Assembly (NCBI GenBank): GCA_964511535.1
Contig: CAZEFW010000079.1
Span: 1 to 40,702 of the forward strand
Reading direction: 5' to 3'
Source of the DNA: CAZCFB01 sp964511535
GTDB lineage: Bacteria; Myxococcota_A; Polyangia; GCA-2747355; CAZCFB01
DNA length: 40,702 nt
Positions 30,284-39,675 of this stretch are shown here, piece after piece; the stretch's first letter is position 1, and each line of letters starts with the position of its first letter. The notes beneath the pieces are model-generated. The model was not told the origin of the DNA and did no database searches. It saw nothing but the letters and a program-made list of their open reading frames with translations. The translations under genes were made by a program, and so were the position numbers.

Positions 30284-31426
30284 ATGAATCCAGGGTTGAA
30301 CCCGTCGCGCCCTCGGCGGAACCTGAGCATGGCAGACATCCTGGAGGTGACGATCCAGGGCACCTTCGGGTTCTGCCCCGGCTATATCTGGTGGATGGGC
30401 GCCGAGGAGCTGGTGGTCTGGGTCTCCGAGCACCTGGTTGTGGGTGACCGCATCGGCCTGCGCATGGAGTGGGCCAGGGGTTCGGAGCTGCTGGACTGCA
30501 CGGCAGAACTGCAGTTCGTGCTGCCGGGGAATCTGACCGGCGTGCGCCAGGGGCGGGTCTTCTTCGCCACCTACGAGCTGGCCAACGACGAGGACCGGCC
30601 GCTGCTGCGCAAGGGGCTGCGGCTGGCCAACCCGGACCTCCAGGAGTACGGGACGAACCACATCCCGCCGGCGCTGGCGCCCGCCCGGCGCGAGGCAGAG
30701 ATCCGGCTGGGCCGCAAGCTGGCCGTGGACGACGGCCAGCTGCGCGACGGGGCGTCTTCTTCAGGCACCTGGGTGCCCGCGCCCGCGGCCAAATCCGCGG
30801 AGGCAGCGCCGAAGAAGTCTGCGCGCGCCGGCAAGAAGGCGCGTCGGGTCAAGGTGGCGGTGCAGGACTTCGACAGCGAGGAGCCGAGCGCCAGGCGAGA
30901 GTTTGCCCGCAGCCCCACCACCCGGGGCCGGAGCCTGCTGGAATTTGCTCCGGCCACCGGTCATACGGCCCGGCTGCGTATGCTGTCCAAGAAGCTCCGG
31001 GGCAGGGCCGCCGCGCCACGCAAGGCCCCCTCCAGGGGATCTCCCGCCGCGGCGGCACGGAGCGAGGCGCCAGCCTCACCGGCAGAGAAGCCAGCTCCGG
31101 AGCCGGAGCGTCCCGCCACCGGGGAAAACATCCGGGTGGCCAGCACGGTGCCCGGCTCGCCGCCCTCGGCGCTGCTCCGGGTTCAGCGCCCCGAGGACCT
31201 GGTCCGGGGCATGGACCTGGTGGGCGAAGGGGTGGAGCTCTACCTGCTGGGCCTCGACGATCTGGAGGCCGGCGCGGAGCTTCGTATCAACATCCTGCTG
31301 CCGGACAGCACCTTCGTGGACTTCACCACGCATGTGGTGGGGACGACGCCGCGGGGGTTGCGCGTGTGGGCGGATCGCCTGGATCCAGTGGCGCTGGAGA
31401 TGCTCTGGACCGTGGCCAGCTCCTGA
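30284..31426 (+). CDS. Unrecognised protein: two beta-rich domains joined by a basic linker
   Basis: I do not recognise this 380-residue protein with certainty. An N-terminal ~120-residue beta-rich domain (VGDRIGLRMEWARGSELLDC) and a C-terminal ~90-residue one (AGAELRINILLPDSTFVDF) have similar strand patterns. They are separated by ~170 residues of low-complexity basic and Ala/Pro/Ser sequence. Both halves could be degenerate PilZ-like barrels, but the RxxxR and D/NxSxxG c-di-GMP motifs are not seen. No signal peptide; probably cytoplasmic. Two starts are plausible: 30284 (AGGGAAG just upstream) and 30329 (MADILEV). Its TGA abuts the convergent pbpC stop in a TGATCA palindrome. The preceding gap 30125-30283 holds no recognised feature. 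Confidence 0.6.
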   Translation: MNPGLNPSRPRRNLSMADILEVTIQGTFGFCPGYIWWMGAEELVVWVSEHLVVGDRIGLRMEWARGSELLDCTAELQFVLPGNLTGVRQGRVFFATYELANDEDRPLLRKGLRLANPDLQEYGTNHIPPALAPARREAEIRLGRKLAVDDGQLRDGASSSGTWVPAPAAKSAEAAPKKSARAGKKARRVKVAVQDFDSEEPSARREFARSPTTRGRSLLEFAPATGHTARLRMLSKKLRGRAAAPRKAPSRGSPAAAARSEAPASPAEKPAPEPERPATGENIRVASTVPGSPPSALLRVQRPEDLVRGMDLVGEGVELYLLGLDDLEAGAELRINILLPDSTFVDFTTHVVGTTPRGLRVWADRLDPVALEMLWTVASS

Positions 31427-33823
31427 TCAGTCCACCGCGATGGTGATGGGCTCGCTGCGCTGGCCGCCGGGCAGCAGGGCCTGCACCGTGTGCTGCCCCC
31501 GGGTGATGGGCCAGCGCGCGGTGTAGGGCGCCGGGGCCCGGGCCACCTCCTGGCCGTCCACCAGCCAGCGCACCTCCCTGGCCGGACCCTTGACCACCGC
31601 CTCGAGGGGGATGGTCTGAAAGCCGCGCTTCAGGTCGGGGTCGACGTAGTAGCGGTCGCCCTGCACCGGCGTGCGCACCGCAACGGCCGCGTCGCGGTCA
31701 CCGCCCGGGGCCGCGGGGCAGCGCGGTGAGTACTCGCGGGGTGGCGCGGGCAACCCCTGCCGGGCAGCCCAGGCGCGGTAGGCCGGCGGGTACACCGTGA
31801 AGGGCCGAGCCTCCACCTGGCGCTCCGGGCAGGCGGGCCCGGCCAGCAGGCCGTTTTGGGTGTCCACGCGCAGCGCCCGGTGGAACGAGCAGGGGCGCGG
31901 CGCCCCGGCGGATTCCGGCATCAGCTCCTGCCGGGTGCCTGGACAGCGCGGCCCGGCCAGCTCGCCCGACAGCGTGCAGATGTGGTGGGCGCGCAGGCCG
32001 GCCGGGCGCTTGAACGGCGCCGGCTCGGTCCCCCGGGTCACCGCGGCCATGATCTCGGCCCACAGCGGCCCGGCGCCGCTGACGCCGCTGACGTTGTGCA
32101 TGCTGGCGCCGTCGAAGTTGCCCACCCACACCGCCACGGTGTGGCGCGGGGTGTAGCCCACGGTCCAGTTGTCGCGGAAGTCCTTGGAGGTGCCGGTCTT
32201 GACCGCCGCGGGGAACGACAGGTGCAGTGGGCTGTTGCGGCCGAAGGCGGGCAGCCGCGCCATGGGGTCGGAGAGCATGTGGCTCACGAGGTAGGTCACC
32301 TGCGGCGAAAAGAGCTTGCGCGGCGCGGCCGCCGGGCGCAGCGGCAGCGGCGCGCCGTCGGCGGTGGCCACGGACCGGAGCAGGCGCAGCGGCCGGTACA
32401 TACCGCCGCGGGCCAGGGCCGCGTAGGCGGCGGCCAGCTCGTACAGGGTCACCTCGCCGTTGCCCAGGGTCAGGCCGAGGCCGTAGTACCGGGCCGGCCG
32501 GGTCAGCGAGGCGAGGCCCGCCGCGTGCAGCCGGTCGAGCAGCCGGTCCACGCCCACGAAGCGGGTCAGCCGCACCGCCGGCACGTTGTAGGAGCTGGCC
32601 AGGGCCACCCGCAGCCGCACCGGGCCGTGGAAGGTGTCGTCGTAGTTGCGCGGGTGGTAGGCGCCCTTGTCGGTGGTGAACCGCGCCGGCAGGTCCATCA
32701 GCAGCGAGGCCGGGGTCTTGCCCATCTCCAGCCCCAGCGCGTAGGTGAACGGCTTGATGGTGGAGCCGGGCTGGCGCAGGGCCGTGGCGCCGTCCACCTG
32801 GCCGCTGGTCTCCTGGTCGAAGAAGCTGGCCGAGCCCACATGGGCCAGCACATGGCCGGAGGCGTTGTCCACCACCACCGCGGCGGCGTTGCTCACGCCG
32901 CGCTGGCGCAGCCCCGTGACCGTGGCGGTGACCGCCGCGGCCACCCGCTCCTGCAGCTTCAGGTCCAGGGTGGTGGCCACCCGGGCGGCCCGGGCGCCGT
33001 GCGCGGACCGGGCCCGGGACAGAGCGAGGGCCGCCGCGTGGGGAGCGAGGAACGGCCGCTCGGCCGCGTCCCAGTCCACCTGCTCGCGCCGGGCCATGCG
33101 CGCCTGGGCGGCGCTGATGCGGCCCTGGTGCTGCATCTGGGACAGCAGGTAGCGCTGCCGTCGCTGCAGCCGCTGCCGGTGGCGAAACGGGTTATACGCC
33201 GACGGCGCCCGGGGCAGGGCGGCCAGCAGCGCCGCCTGGGCCAGGCTCAGCCGCGCGGCGGTGCGGCCGAAGTAGCGCCGCGCGGCGGCCTCCACCCCGA
33301 AGGTGCCGTTGCCGTAAGGCGCGCGGTTTAGGTACTGCCACAGGATCTTGTCCTTGCTCAGCCGCCCCTCCAGGCGCAAGGCGAGCACCATCTGGCGCAG
33401 CTTGCCCGGCACCGTGCGCGGCACACCCGACACCAGCCGCGCCAGCTGCATGGTCACGGTGGACGCGCCCGAGACCACCTCGCCGCTGCGCGCGGCCTGG
33501 CCCGCCGCCCTGAGCATGGCCTGCAGGTCCACGCCGCCGTGCTGGTAAAACCGCTGGTCCTCGCCGGCCAGGGTGGCCTGCACCAGGTGCGGCGAGATGC
33601 GCGACAGCGGCACCCAGACCGAGCGGCCATCCTCCCGGCTCAGCACCTCACGCAGCAGCGCGCCGTCGCGGTCGGTGAGCTGAACCGAGGCGATGTTGGA
33701 CGGATCCAGCGCTGCCTCGGGCAGGTCCACCGTGGCGGCCCAGGCCAGCAGCCCGAGCGCGGCCAGCAGCAGGGCCCCGCCCGCCAGGCCGAGGGCCCGG
33801 CGTATGACCCTGCCCCGGCGCAC
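31427..33823 (-). CDS. pbpC: Penicillin-binding protein 1C (glycosyltransferase/transpeptidase), GTG start
   Basis: The 798-residue protein has an N-terminal membrane anchor (~8-30) and a GT51 peptidoglycan glycosyltransferase domain (Glu88 in AGEDQRFYQHGGVD, ASTVTMQLAR, KDKILWQYLNRAPYG). The transpeptidase domain has GSTIKP (Ser354, Lys357), SYN (411-413) and KTGTS (542-546). A C-terminal Ig-like BiPBP_C domain (from ~700, RWLVDGQEVARAP) marks the PbpC type. It polymerises and cross-links peptidoglycan in the periplasm. The GTG start shares its G with the TAG of the upstream alpha-2-macroglobulin gene (TAGTG), so the two are translationally coupled, as yfhM-pbpC are in many proteobacteria. 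Confidence 0.96.
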   Translation of the reverse strand: MRRGRVIRRALGLAGGALLLAALGLLAWAATVDLPEAALDPSNIASVQLTDRDGALLREVLSREDGRSVWVPLSRISPHLVQATLAGEDQRFYQHGGVDLQAMLRAAGQAARSGEVVSGASTVTMQLARLVSGVPRTVPGKLRQMVLALRLEGRLSKDKILWQYLNRAPYGNGTFGVEAAARRYFGRTAARLSLAQAALLAALPRAPSAYNPFRHRQRLQRRQRYLLSQMQHQGRISAAQARMARREQVDWDAAERPFLAPHAAALALSRARSAHGARAARVATTLDLKLQERVAAAVTATVTGLRQRGVSNAAAVVVDNASGHVLAHVGSASFFDQETSGQVDGATALRQPGSTIKPFTYALGLEMGKTPASLLMDLPARFTTDKGAYHPRNYDDTFHGPVRLRVALASSYNVPAVRLTRFVGVDRLLDRLHAAGLASLTRPARYYGLGLTLGNGEVTLYELAAAYAALARGGMYRPLRLLRSVATADGAPLPLRPAAAPRKLFSPQVTYLVSHMLSDPMARLPAFGRNSPLHLSFPAAVKTGTSKDFRDNWTVGYTPRHTVAVWVGNFDGASMHNVSGVSGAGPLWAEIMAAVTRGTEPAPFKRPAGLRAHHICTLSGELAGPRCPGTRQELMPESAGAPRPCSFHRALRVDTQNGLLAGPACPERQVEARPFTVYPPAYRAWAARQGLPAPPREYSPRCPAAPGGDRDAAVAVRTPVQGDRYYVDPDLKRGFQTIPLEAVVKGPAREVRWLVDGQEVARAPAPYTARWPITRGQHTVQALLPGGQRSEPITIAVD

Positions 33824-36800
33824 TACCGCTCGACCTCGAAGGTCACCGCGCCGGTGCGGCCGAAAGACTCGGGCGCGTACATCTGCTCCACCATGGTGGG
33901 CGGCGTGACGAAGGTGCCCGAGGTGGTGGCCCGCGCCAGGTACACGTGGGCGTACACGCCGGGCAGCACCGAGTCGGCGAACAGCTGCACGCGGTCGTCC
34001 CGCAGGGTCTGCTGGTAAAACGGCGAGTACCAGGACGAGACCCTGCCGCCCCGCGCGCCGTAACGCGCGCGGTAGCCGTGGTGCCGGTGGCGCCGACGGT
34101 CATGGCGCGACGAGGTGGTCAGCCGGAAGTTGACCGCCTCGAGGCCCGCGGGCAGCGGGTCGTCCACCGCCACGAAGTGCATGTGCTGCGGCACGGTGAT
34201 GCGCAGGGTGACGCGCACCAGGTCGCCCGCCTTGACCTTCGTCACGCCCGCCTTCTTGTCGGCCGGGTTGCCGCGCAGCTTGTCCATGGTGGCGCCATCG
34301 GCGGACACCGGCTGGTAGCTGCGCTGCACGAAGAAGCCCGCGTCCCACGGCTCGGTGGGCAGGGTCGCCCGGGCGTAGCGCAGCGATGCCGAGTAGTACA
34401 GCCGCCCCACGCCGTCCTTGACCAGGCCCAGCACGCCGGCGCCCTTGCCGCCCTTCATCAGCTTCGCCATGTCGAGGTTGTGCTTCTTCGCCTCCACCGA
34501 GCGGCCCTTGAAGCTCTGCTCCAGCAGCTTGTCCTGGCCCAGAAACACCTTGGCCAGGAAGTCGGGCTCCGCCTTCTCCCGCGCCTTGAAGAAGGTGTGC
34601 AGGGCGAGCAGCGAGTAGACCGTCTCCTGGGTGTTGCGCCAGCGGCCCTTCTTCCGCAGGTCGAGCAGGTGGCGCACCATCTGCTCGGGTAGCGGGTTGT
34701 CGGGGCGCGCCCGCAGCAGCGCGTCGAGCACCATGGCCGTCGAGCGGGTGGAGCTGTGGAACAGCGGCGCGTAGCCGTCGCCCAGGTTCTCCTCCACCTT
34801 GGCCCCCTTGGCCGTCTGCTGCACCTTGGCCAGCAGGTCGGTGACCAGGCCGTCGATCATCTCCTTGTCGCCGCCGCCCTTGATCATGCCCGCCAGCAGC
34901 AGCGCCCGGGCGAACGTGGGCAGCTCGTCCCGCCGGCCGTACAGCCGGGAGAAGTCGCTGCCGACCTTCTCGCCCATCTCGGCCAGCACGTAGGCGATGT
35001 AGGCGTAGGTGGCCAGGGTGTACCCCTTCATCTCGCGCTTCTTGCCCTTGGGGCCCCAGCGCAGCTGGTTCTTCAGGTAGCGCTTGGCCTTGTCCAGCAC
35101 GTTGCCGCTCACCTTGTGGCCCAGGGCCTTGGCGCGGGTCAGCCCCCATGCGGCGTAGGCCGACGCCCAGGGGTAGGAGCGCTGGCTCGACGGCCAGTAG
35201 GAGAACCCGCCGTCCCAGCGCTGCAGCTTCTGCACCCGCGAGATCAGGGTGGCCACCGTGGCCGGCACGCCCTCGGCCTTGCCCAGGTTGTACGCCTCGG
35301 TCAGGTCCTTGAGCAGCACCAGCGGAACCATGCGGCTCACCGTCTGCTCCAGGCACTCGTACGGGTAATCGAGCAGGTACTCCATGCCCCCCTTGAGCCC
35401 CACCAGCGCCGACGACGACAGGGAAACCTCCAGCCCCCCCACGTCCGCACGCACGCCCTCGCTGGGCACCACACCCTCGGCGGCCGCCCGCTCGGTGGAG
35501 CCGTAGGTGGTCACCGTCTCCATCACCAGGGGCAACTTCACCGGCCGCTTGAGCTCCAGCGCGTCGGAGAAGTCCCCCAGCCTGGCCGAGAAGCGGAAGG
35601 TCGCCGTGCCCGGCGCGTCCGCCTTGAAGCGGAACACCGCCTCGCCGCTGGCGTCCTGCTTCAGCTCCAGGTCGGAGCTTCCGGCGCCGTCCAGCTGGAT
35701 GCCGGTGACCTGCGCCGACACCTTCACCTTGCCCGCCTCGCCGCTGTGGTTGTGCACCACCACGCCGGCCTCCATCTTGTCGCCCACGCGCACGAAGCGG
35801 GGCAGGGTGGGCAGCAGCAGCAGCGGCTTGTTGACCCGCAGGCTGCCCTTGCCGTTGCCGAACTCCGCCTCGGGGCTCACGGCCACCACCATCACGCGGA
35901 AGGTGGTCAGGTTGTCGGGCAGCTTGAAGCTGATGCGCGCCTTGCCCTCGCCGTCGGTGAGCACCGCCGGGTTGAAGTAGGGCGTGGAGACGAACTTGCT
36001 GCGCGCGCGCCCGCCGCTGCGGGCCGCGGCGCCAGCCTCCTCGCCGCCGCCGCCGGGGCCCTTGCCCTTCTCGCCGAAGATGCGGCGGTCCAGCAGGGCC
36101 AGCCGGTTGTCAGCCGTGCGCACCGACAGCCCGCGCGACGCGTAGAAGGTGCCCATCAGGTCGGGCAGCTTGTAGCCCACCAGGGAGAGCACGCCCTCGT
36201 CGGCCACCACCACGGTCAGCTCGCCCTTGATGGCAGAGCCCGCGTGGTCCTTCACCGTCAGGTCCACGTTGACCTTGCCCCCCGGGCGGTAGTCGGTCTT
36301 GTCCGGCTTGACGTCCACCCGCAGGCGCCGGTCCGCGTTGCTGATCTTCAGCCGCGCGTAGCCCACCTTGAACGCGGGCTTGCCCGGGTCGTCGCGCTGC
36401 TGCTTGGCCTTACCCTTCTTCGCCGGCACCTTGACCCTGCCCCGCACCAGCACCACCGACACGTAGGCGTTGGGCTGCAGCTCCGGCGTCACCGGCACCT
36501 CCAGCCAGGCGCTGGTGCGCTTGAGCTTGAAGGCGCGCTGCATGTAGATGCCGTTGCGCTCCACAGTGAGCAGGCCGTGGGCGTCGGCGTAGGGCGACTT
36601 GACCAGGATGCGCGCGGTCTGGCCCACCTTGTAGGTCTTGCGGTCGGTGACCAGCTCCACCTTGTCGTCGTTGTCCCTGCGCCAGGGCACGTAGTCCTTG
36701 CCCGCGGCGTACAGGCCGAAGGAGGAGGCCACCGGGTTGCCGCGCTTGTCCTTGGCGGCCAGGCGCAGCACGTAGTAGCCGGCCTTGGGTACCTTGATGT

Positions 36801-39540
36801 TGCACGGCGCAGCCTTGAGCTTGGTCGAGACCACGCAGGTGCCCACCTTCTTCTCTCTGGGGCGGCTGACGAAGTAGTGCGCCCCGCCCATGCCCTTCTT
36901 GCGCACCGAGTGCCACACGCGGCGGAACAGGGTGCCGGTCACCTTCGCCCCGGCGAGCAGCTTGCCGTCGGGCGCGGCCGCCAGCACCGTGGCCTTGAGC
37001 GTCTCGCCCGCCTTGAGGAAGGTGCCCTCGGAGCGAGCGCCGATGTAGAACTCGGCCGGGTGCAGCAGCACCCGGGTGCGGCCGGAGATGCTCTGGCGCG
37101 AGATGTCGGTGACCGACGCCTCCACCTCGTAGGTGCGCGGGCCCACCATGCGGTCCGGCTTGAGCCGCTGCTCGCCGCCGTAGCCGCCGCGGGCGTCGAG
37201 CTTGCCGCTGCCCCGGGCCACGAAGCCGCCCCGCCGCCGGTTGTATCCATCGCCCCACCACCAGACCTGGTCCGTGAACACGTACCCCTCGTGGCCGGGC
37301 GGGGTGTAGTAGCTGGGAGAGTGGTACATGCTCCAGCGCACCGGCGCCTTGCGCATGGGCGCGCCGAACAGGTAGGCGCCGGCGGTCTTCCACTTTATGG
37401 TGTCGCCGCGCACCAGCTGGGGCTTTTCGCTGCTCACCGTGACCTTGAACTCCGCCGGGCGGAACTCCTCCACGGAGAAGCGGCCGTACAGGGTGCCGCC
37501 GCCGTCGGGGGAGAGTATGACGCTGTAGGAGCCGAGGGGCGCGCCCGCCGGGATCTCCACCTTGTGGTTCAGCGTGCCGAACTCGGACAACTCCAGGCGC
37601 TTCTCCAGCAGCTTCTCGCCGCGGGCGTCGTTGACCACCAGCTTGACGCCGGTGCCGGGCTTCGGCTTCTCCAGGCCGGTGCGGCCATCGCGCCGCACCA
37701 CACCCTTGAGGTGCACCTGCTCGCCCGGGCGGTACAGGCCGCGGTCGGAGAACACCACGCCGATGAGCGAGTTGTCCTTGTTGTCCCACGACGCCTCCAT
37801 GCCGAAGTCCCACGGGCTGATGCCGCCCTGGGTCCCGGACGAGACGTAGCTGCGGTCGCCGTCCTTCTCGGCGAAGAAGAGCAGCCGCCGGTCCTCGGAG
37901 TCGCCCAGCAGGTCCGGGTCGCGCAGCATGGCCAGGCCGCTGGCGTCGGTCTTGCCGCGCCACATGGCCTTCTTGCCGCCCTTGCGCCAGAGCGACAGGT
38001 TCGCGCCGTTGACCGGCGTGCCCTTGCTCAGGGAGGTGACCCAGATCATCAGGCCGTGGGGGGAGTACTTGGCGGTCATGGCCAGGTCGGTGACGCGGAT
38101 CACCGCGCGCTGGGTCTCGCGGCGGGTCTCCTTGCCGTCGCGCAGCCGCGTGGTGAGCTCCAGGCCCAGCAGCCCGCGCTTGCCCGTGCCGAGCATGGGC
38201 GCCAGGTCCACCCGGCGGGTCAGCCGCTTGTTGGGCGCGCCGGCCACCTTGATCTTCTGCTGGGTGGCGCCCTTGAGCTCATCCAGCAGCAGGGTCTCGT
38301 CGCTCCACCAGTCCTCGTGGCCCAGCAGCTGGGCCACCTCGGTCTCGCTCAGCCGCTTGGAATAGAGGGTCGCCTTGTTGGCGTTGCGGAAGTTGACCGG
38401 CAGCTGCAGCGCCGAGCCGGCCTCGAGCACGCCGTTGGAGATGGGGAAGTAGACGAAGGGCCGGTAGTCGCCGGTGTTGAAGCTGAAGCTGGCGGTCTTC
38501 GCGAGTTTCTGGCCGAACTTGTCCCGCAGCCCGGCCTTGACGGTCAGTTTGTACGCCTTGCGCGGCGCGAGCTTGGCGTCGGCGTAGATGGAGCGGGTGG
38601 TGTAGCTGGAGTCGCGGCGCGACAGCCCCTTGCCGTTGAGGCGGATGGCGCGGCGGCCCTTGCCGTAGTGCACCGGGTTGGAGAACTCCACGCGAATGGA
38701 GTCGTCGGGGTCGCACTGCTTCTTGCACGAGATGCTCAGCACCTTGAGCGGGCCGTAGGTCCAGAACCGCGAGTCCCACCCCTTGGTGGTGGGCAGCGGC
38801 CCCTCGTCGCCCACGATGCCGGCGGCCAGGCTGAGCAGCACGGCGCTGTCCAGCGGCCAGGAGCGCGCCGGGCGGATCACCACCTGCCGGCTGTTTTTGC
38901 CCTGGGTCAGCTTGAACGGCACTGGCCGGGCGTCCTTGATGGTCTTGCGGGTGGGGTGGGCCACGACCTTGAGGTGCTGCTCCAGCGCGGTGGCCTTGAT
39001 CGGCTGGTTGAACCAGAGCTGAACCGAGGCGTCCTGGCGCTGCCAGCGCGCCGAGCGGTGGGGGTAGACCCGGGACACCGACAGCCGGGGCGTGGTAAAG
39101 GTCCACTTGCGGGCCTCGGGCAGGGTCGAGCCATCCAGGGCCTTGAGCCCCGCGGGCACCTCCACCTGGTACTCGGTGGAGCCGGCCAGCGGCGCCTCGG
39201 GCTCGAACACCAGGGTGCGGGTGCCGAGCCAGCGTTGCTTGCCCTTGATCGGCGGGGAGAGCTGCAGGGGGCTCTTCTCCGCCTGATCCTCCACCTTCGT
39301 CAGCGCGATCATCGGCTTGGAAAAGGAGACGGTGATCTGCAGGTGCGGCGAGTCGAGCTGCCCCTCGGGCGTGGCGTAGATCACCTGCAGCGGCTGGTCC
39401 GCGGCGAAGGTGGGCGGGCGCTCGTTGCCGTCGGGCACCGACAGCGGCGGGCCCTCCACGGGCGGCAGGGGTACGGTCTCGCGGCAGCTCAGGGTGGCGG
39501 CGATGACGAGGATTGAGACGAGGGCGGTTCTGCGGAGCAT
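33823..39540 (-). CDS. yfhM: Bacterial alpha-2-macroglobulin lipoprotein (YfhM/ECAM-like), thioester present
   Basis: From an ATG with CGGAGGA upstream, the 1905-residue protein has a lipobox (ATLSC, Cys19), many MG beta domains, an A2M_N region (DRGLYRPGEQVHLKG at about residue 590-605) and a bait-type middle section. The A2M domain (from ~1180) and the helical thioester domain follow, with YPYECLEQ, Cys1396-Leu-Glu-Gln. The C-terminal receptor-like MG domain ends the protein. It traps attacking proteases by cleavage-triggered thioester bonding in the periplasm, next to PbpC, which would repair the wall. It is longer than E. coli YfhM (1653). A Gly/Ala/Arg-rich insert near 1190 and a His/Arg-rich one near 1820 are lineage-specific. 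Confidence 0.95.
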   Translation of the reverse strand: MLRRTALVSILVIAATLSCRETVPLPPVEGPPLSVPDGNERPPTFAADQPLQVIYATPEGQLDSPHLQITVSFSKPMIALTKVEDQAEKSPLQLSPPIKGKQRWLGTRTLVFEPEAPLAGSTEYQVEVPAGLKALDGSTLPEARKWTFTTPRLSVSRVYPHRSARWQRQDASVQLWFNQPIKATALEQHLKVVAHPTRKTIKDARPVPFKLTQGKNSRQVVIRPARSWPLDSAVLLSLAAGIVGDEGPLPTTKGWDSRFWTYGPLKVLSISCKKQCDPDDSIRVEFSNPVHYGKGRRAIRLNGKGLSRRDSSYTTRSIYADAKLAPRKAYKLTVKAGLRDKFGQKLAKTASFSFNTGDYRPFVYFPISNGVLEAGSALQLPVNFRNANKATLYSKRLSETEVAQLLGHEDWWSDETLLLDELKGATQQKIKVAGAPNKRLTRRVDLAPMLGTGKRGLLGLELTTRLRDGKETRRETQRAVIRVTDLAMTAKYSPHGLMIWVTSLSKGTPVNGANLSLWRKGGKKAMWRGKTDASGLAMLRDPDLLGDSEDRRLLFFAEKDGDRSYVSSGTQGGISPWDFGMEASWDNKDNSLIGVVFSDRGLYRPGEQVHLKGVVRRDGRTGLEKPKPGTGVKLVVNDARGEKLLEKRLELSEFGTLNHKVEIPAGAPLGSYSVILSPDGGGTLYGRFSVEEFRPAEFKVTVSSEKPQLVRGDTIKWKTAGAYLFGAPMRKAPVRWSMYHSPSYYTPPGHEGYVFTDQVWWWGDGYNRRRGGFVARGSGKLDARGGYGGEQRLKPDRMVGPRTYEVEASVTDISRQSISGRTRVLLHPAEFYIGARSEGTFLKAGETLKATVLAAAPDGKLLAGAKVTGTLFRRVWHSVRKKGMGGAHYFVSRPREKKVGTCVVSTKLKAAPCNIKVPKAGYYVLRLAAKDKRGNPVASSFGLYAAGKDYVPWRRDNDDKVELVTDRKTYKVGQTARILVKSPYADAHGLLTVERNGIYMQRAFKLKRTSAWLEVPVTPELQPNAYVSVVLVRGRVKVPAKKGKAKQQRDDPGKPAFKVGYARLKISNADRRLRVDVKPDKTDYRPGGKVNVDLTVKDHAGSAIKGELTVVVADEGVLSLVGYKLPDLMGTFYASRGLSVRTADNRLALLDRRIFGEKGKGPGGGGEEAGAAARSGGRARSKFVSTPYFNPAVLTDGEGKARISFKLPDNLTTFRVMVVAVSPEAEFGNGKGSLRVNKPLLLLPTLPRFVRVGDKMEAGVVVHNHSGEAGKVKVSAQVTGIQLDGAGSSDLELKQDASGEAVFRFKADAPGTATFRFSARLGDFSDALELKRPVKLPLVMETVTTYGSTERAAAEGVVPSEGVRADVGGLEVSLSSSALVGLKGGMEYLLDYPYECLEQTVSRMVPLVLLKDLTEAYNLGKAEGVPATVATLISRVQKLQRWDGGFSYWPSSQRSYPWASAYAAWGLTRAKALGHKVSGNVLDKAKRYLKNQLRWGPKGKKREMKGYTLATYAYIAYVLAEMGEKVGSDFSRLYGRRDELPTFARALLLAGMIKGGGDKEMIDGLVTDLLAKVQQTAKGAKVEENLGDGYAPLFHSSTRSTAMVLDALLRARPDNPLPEQMVRHLLDLRKKGRWRNTQETVYSLLALHTFFKAREKAEPDFLAKVFLGQDKLLEQSFKGRSVEAKKHNLDMAKLMKGGKGAGVLGLVKDGVGRLYYSASLRYARATLPTEPWDAGFFVQRSYQPVSADGATMDKLRGNPADKKAGVTKVKAGDLVRVTLRITVPQHMHFVAVDDPLPAGLEAVNFRLTTSSRHDRRRHRHHGYRARYGARGGRVSSWYSPFYQQTLRDDRVQLFADSVLPGVYAHVYLARATTSGTFVTPPTMVEQMYAPESFGRTGAVTFEVER

Positions 39541-39675
39541 GGAAATCCTCCGGGAGTTGTGGAGTGAATCGGTGACGTTGGTCGCTACATACTGTACGGC
39601 CACAGCGGGCAGGATTGCACTCTCTTCGTCGCCAGGAAGTTGACTTATTGCGGCGGCGCTGGAGGATCATGGGCC

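Noticed and set aside
30284..31426. Confident PilZ c-di-GMP receptor
   Set aside because: Beta-rich domains are compatible, but the RxxxR and D/NxSxxG binding motifs are not visible.
34756..39516. 1586-codon plus-strand open frame antisense to the alpha-2-macroglobulin gene
   Set aside because: Same reason: low-complexity mirror of a GC-rich coding strand with no recognisable motif.
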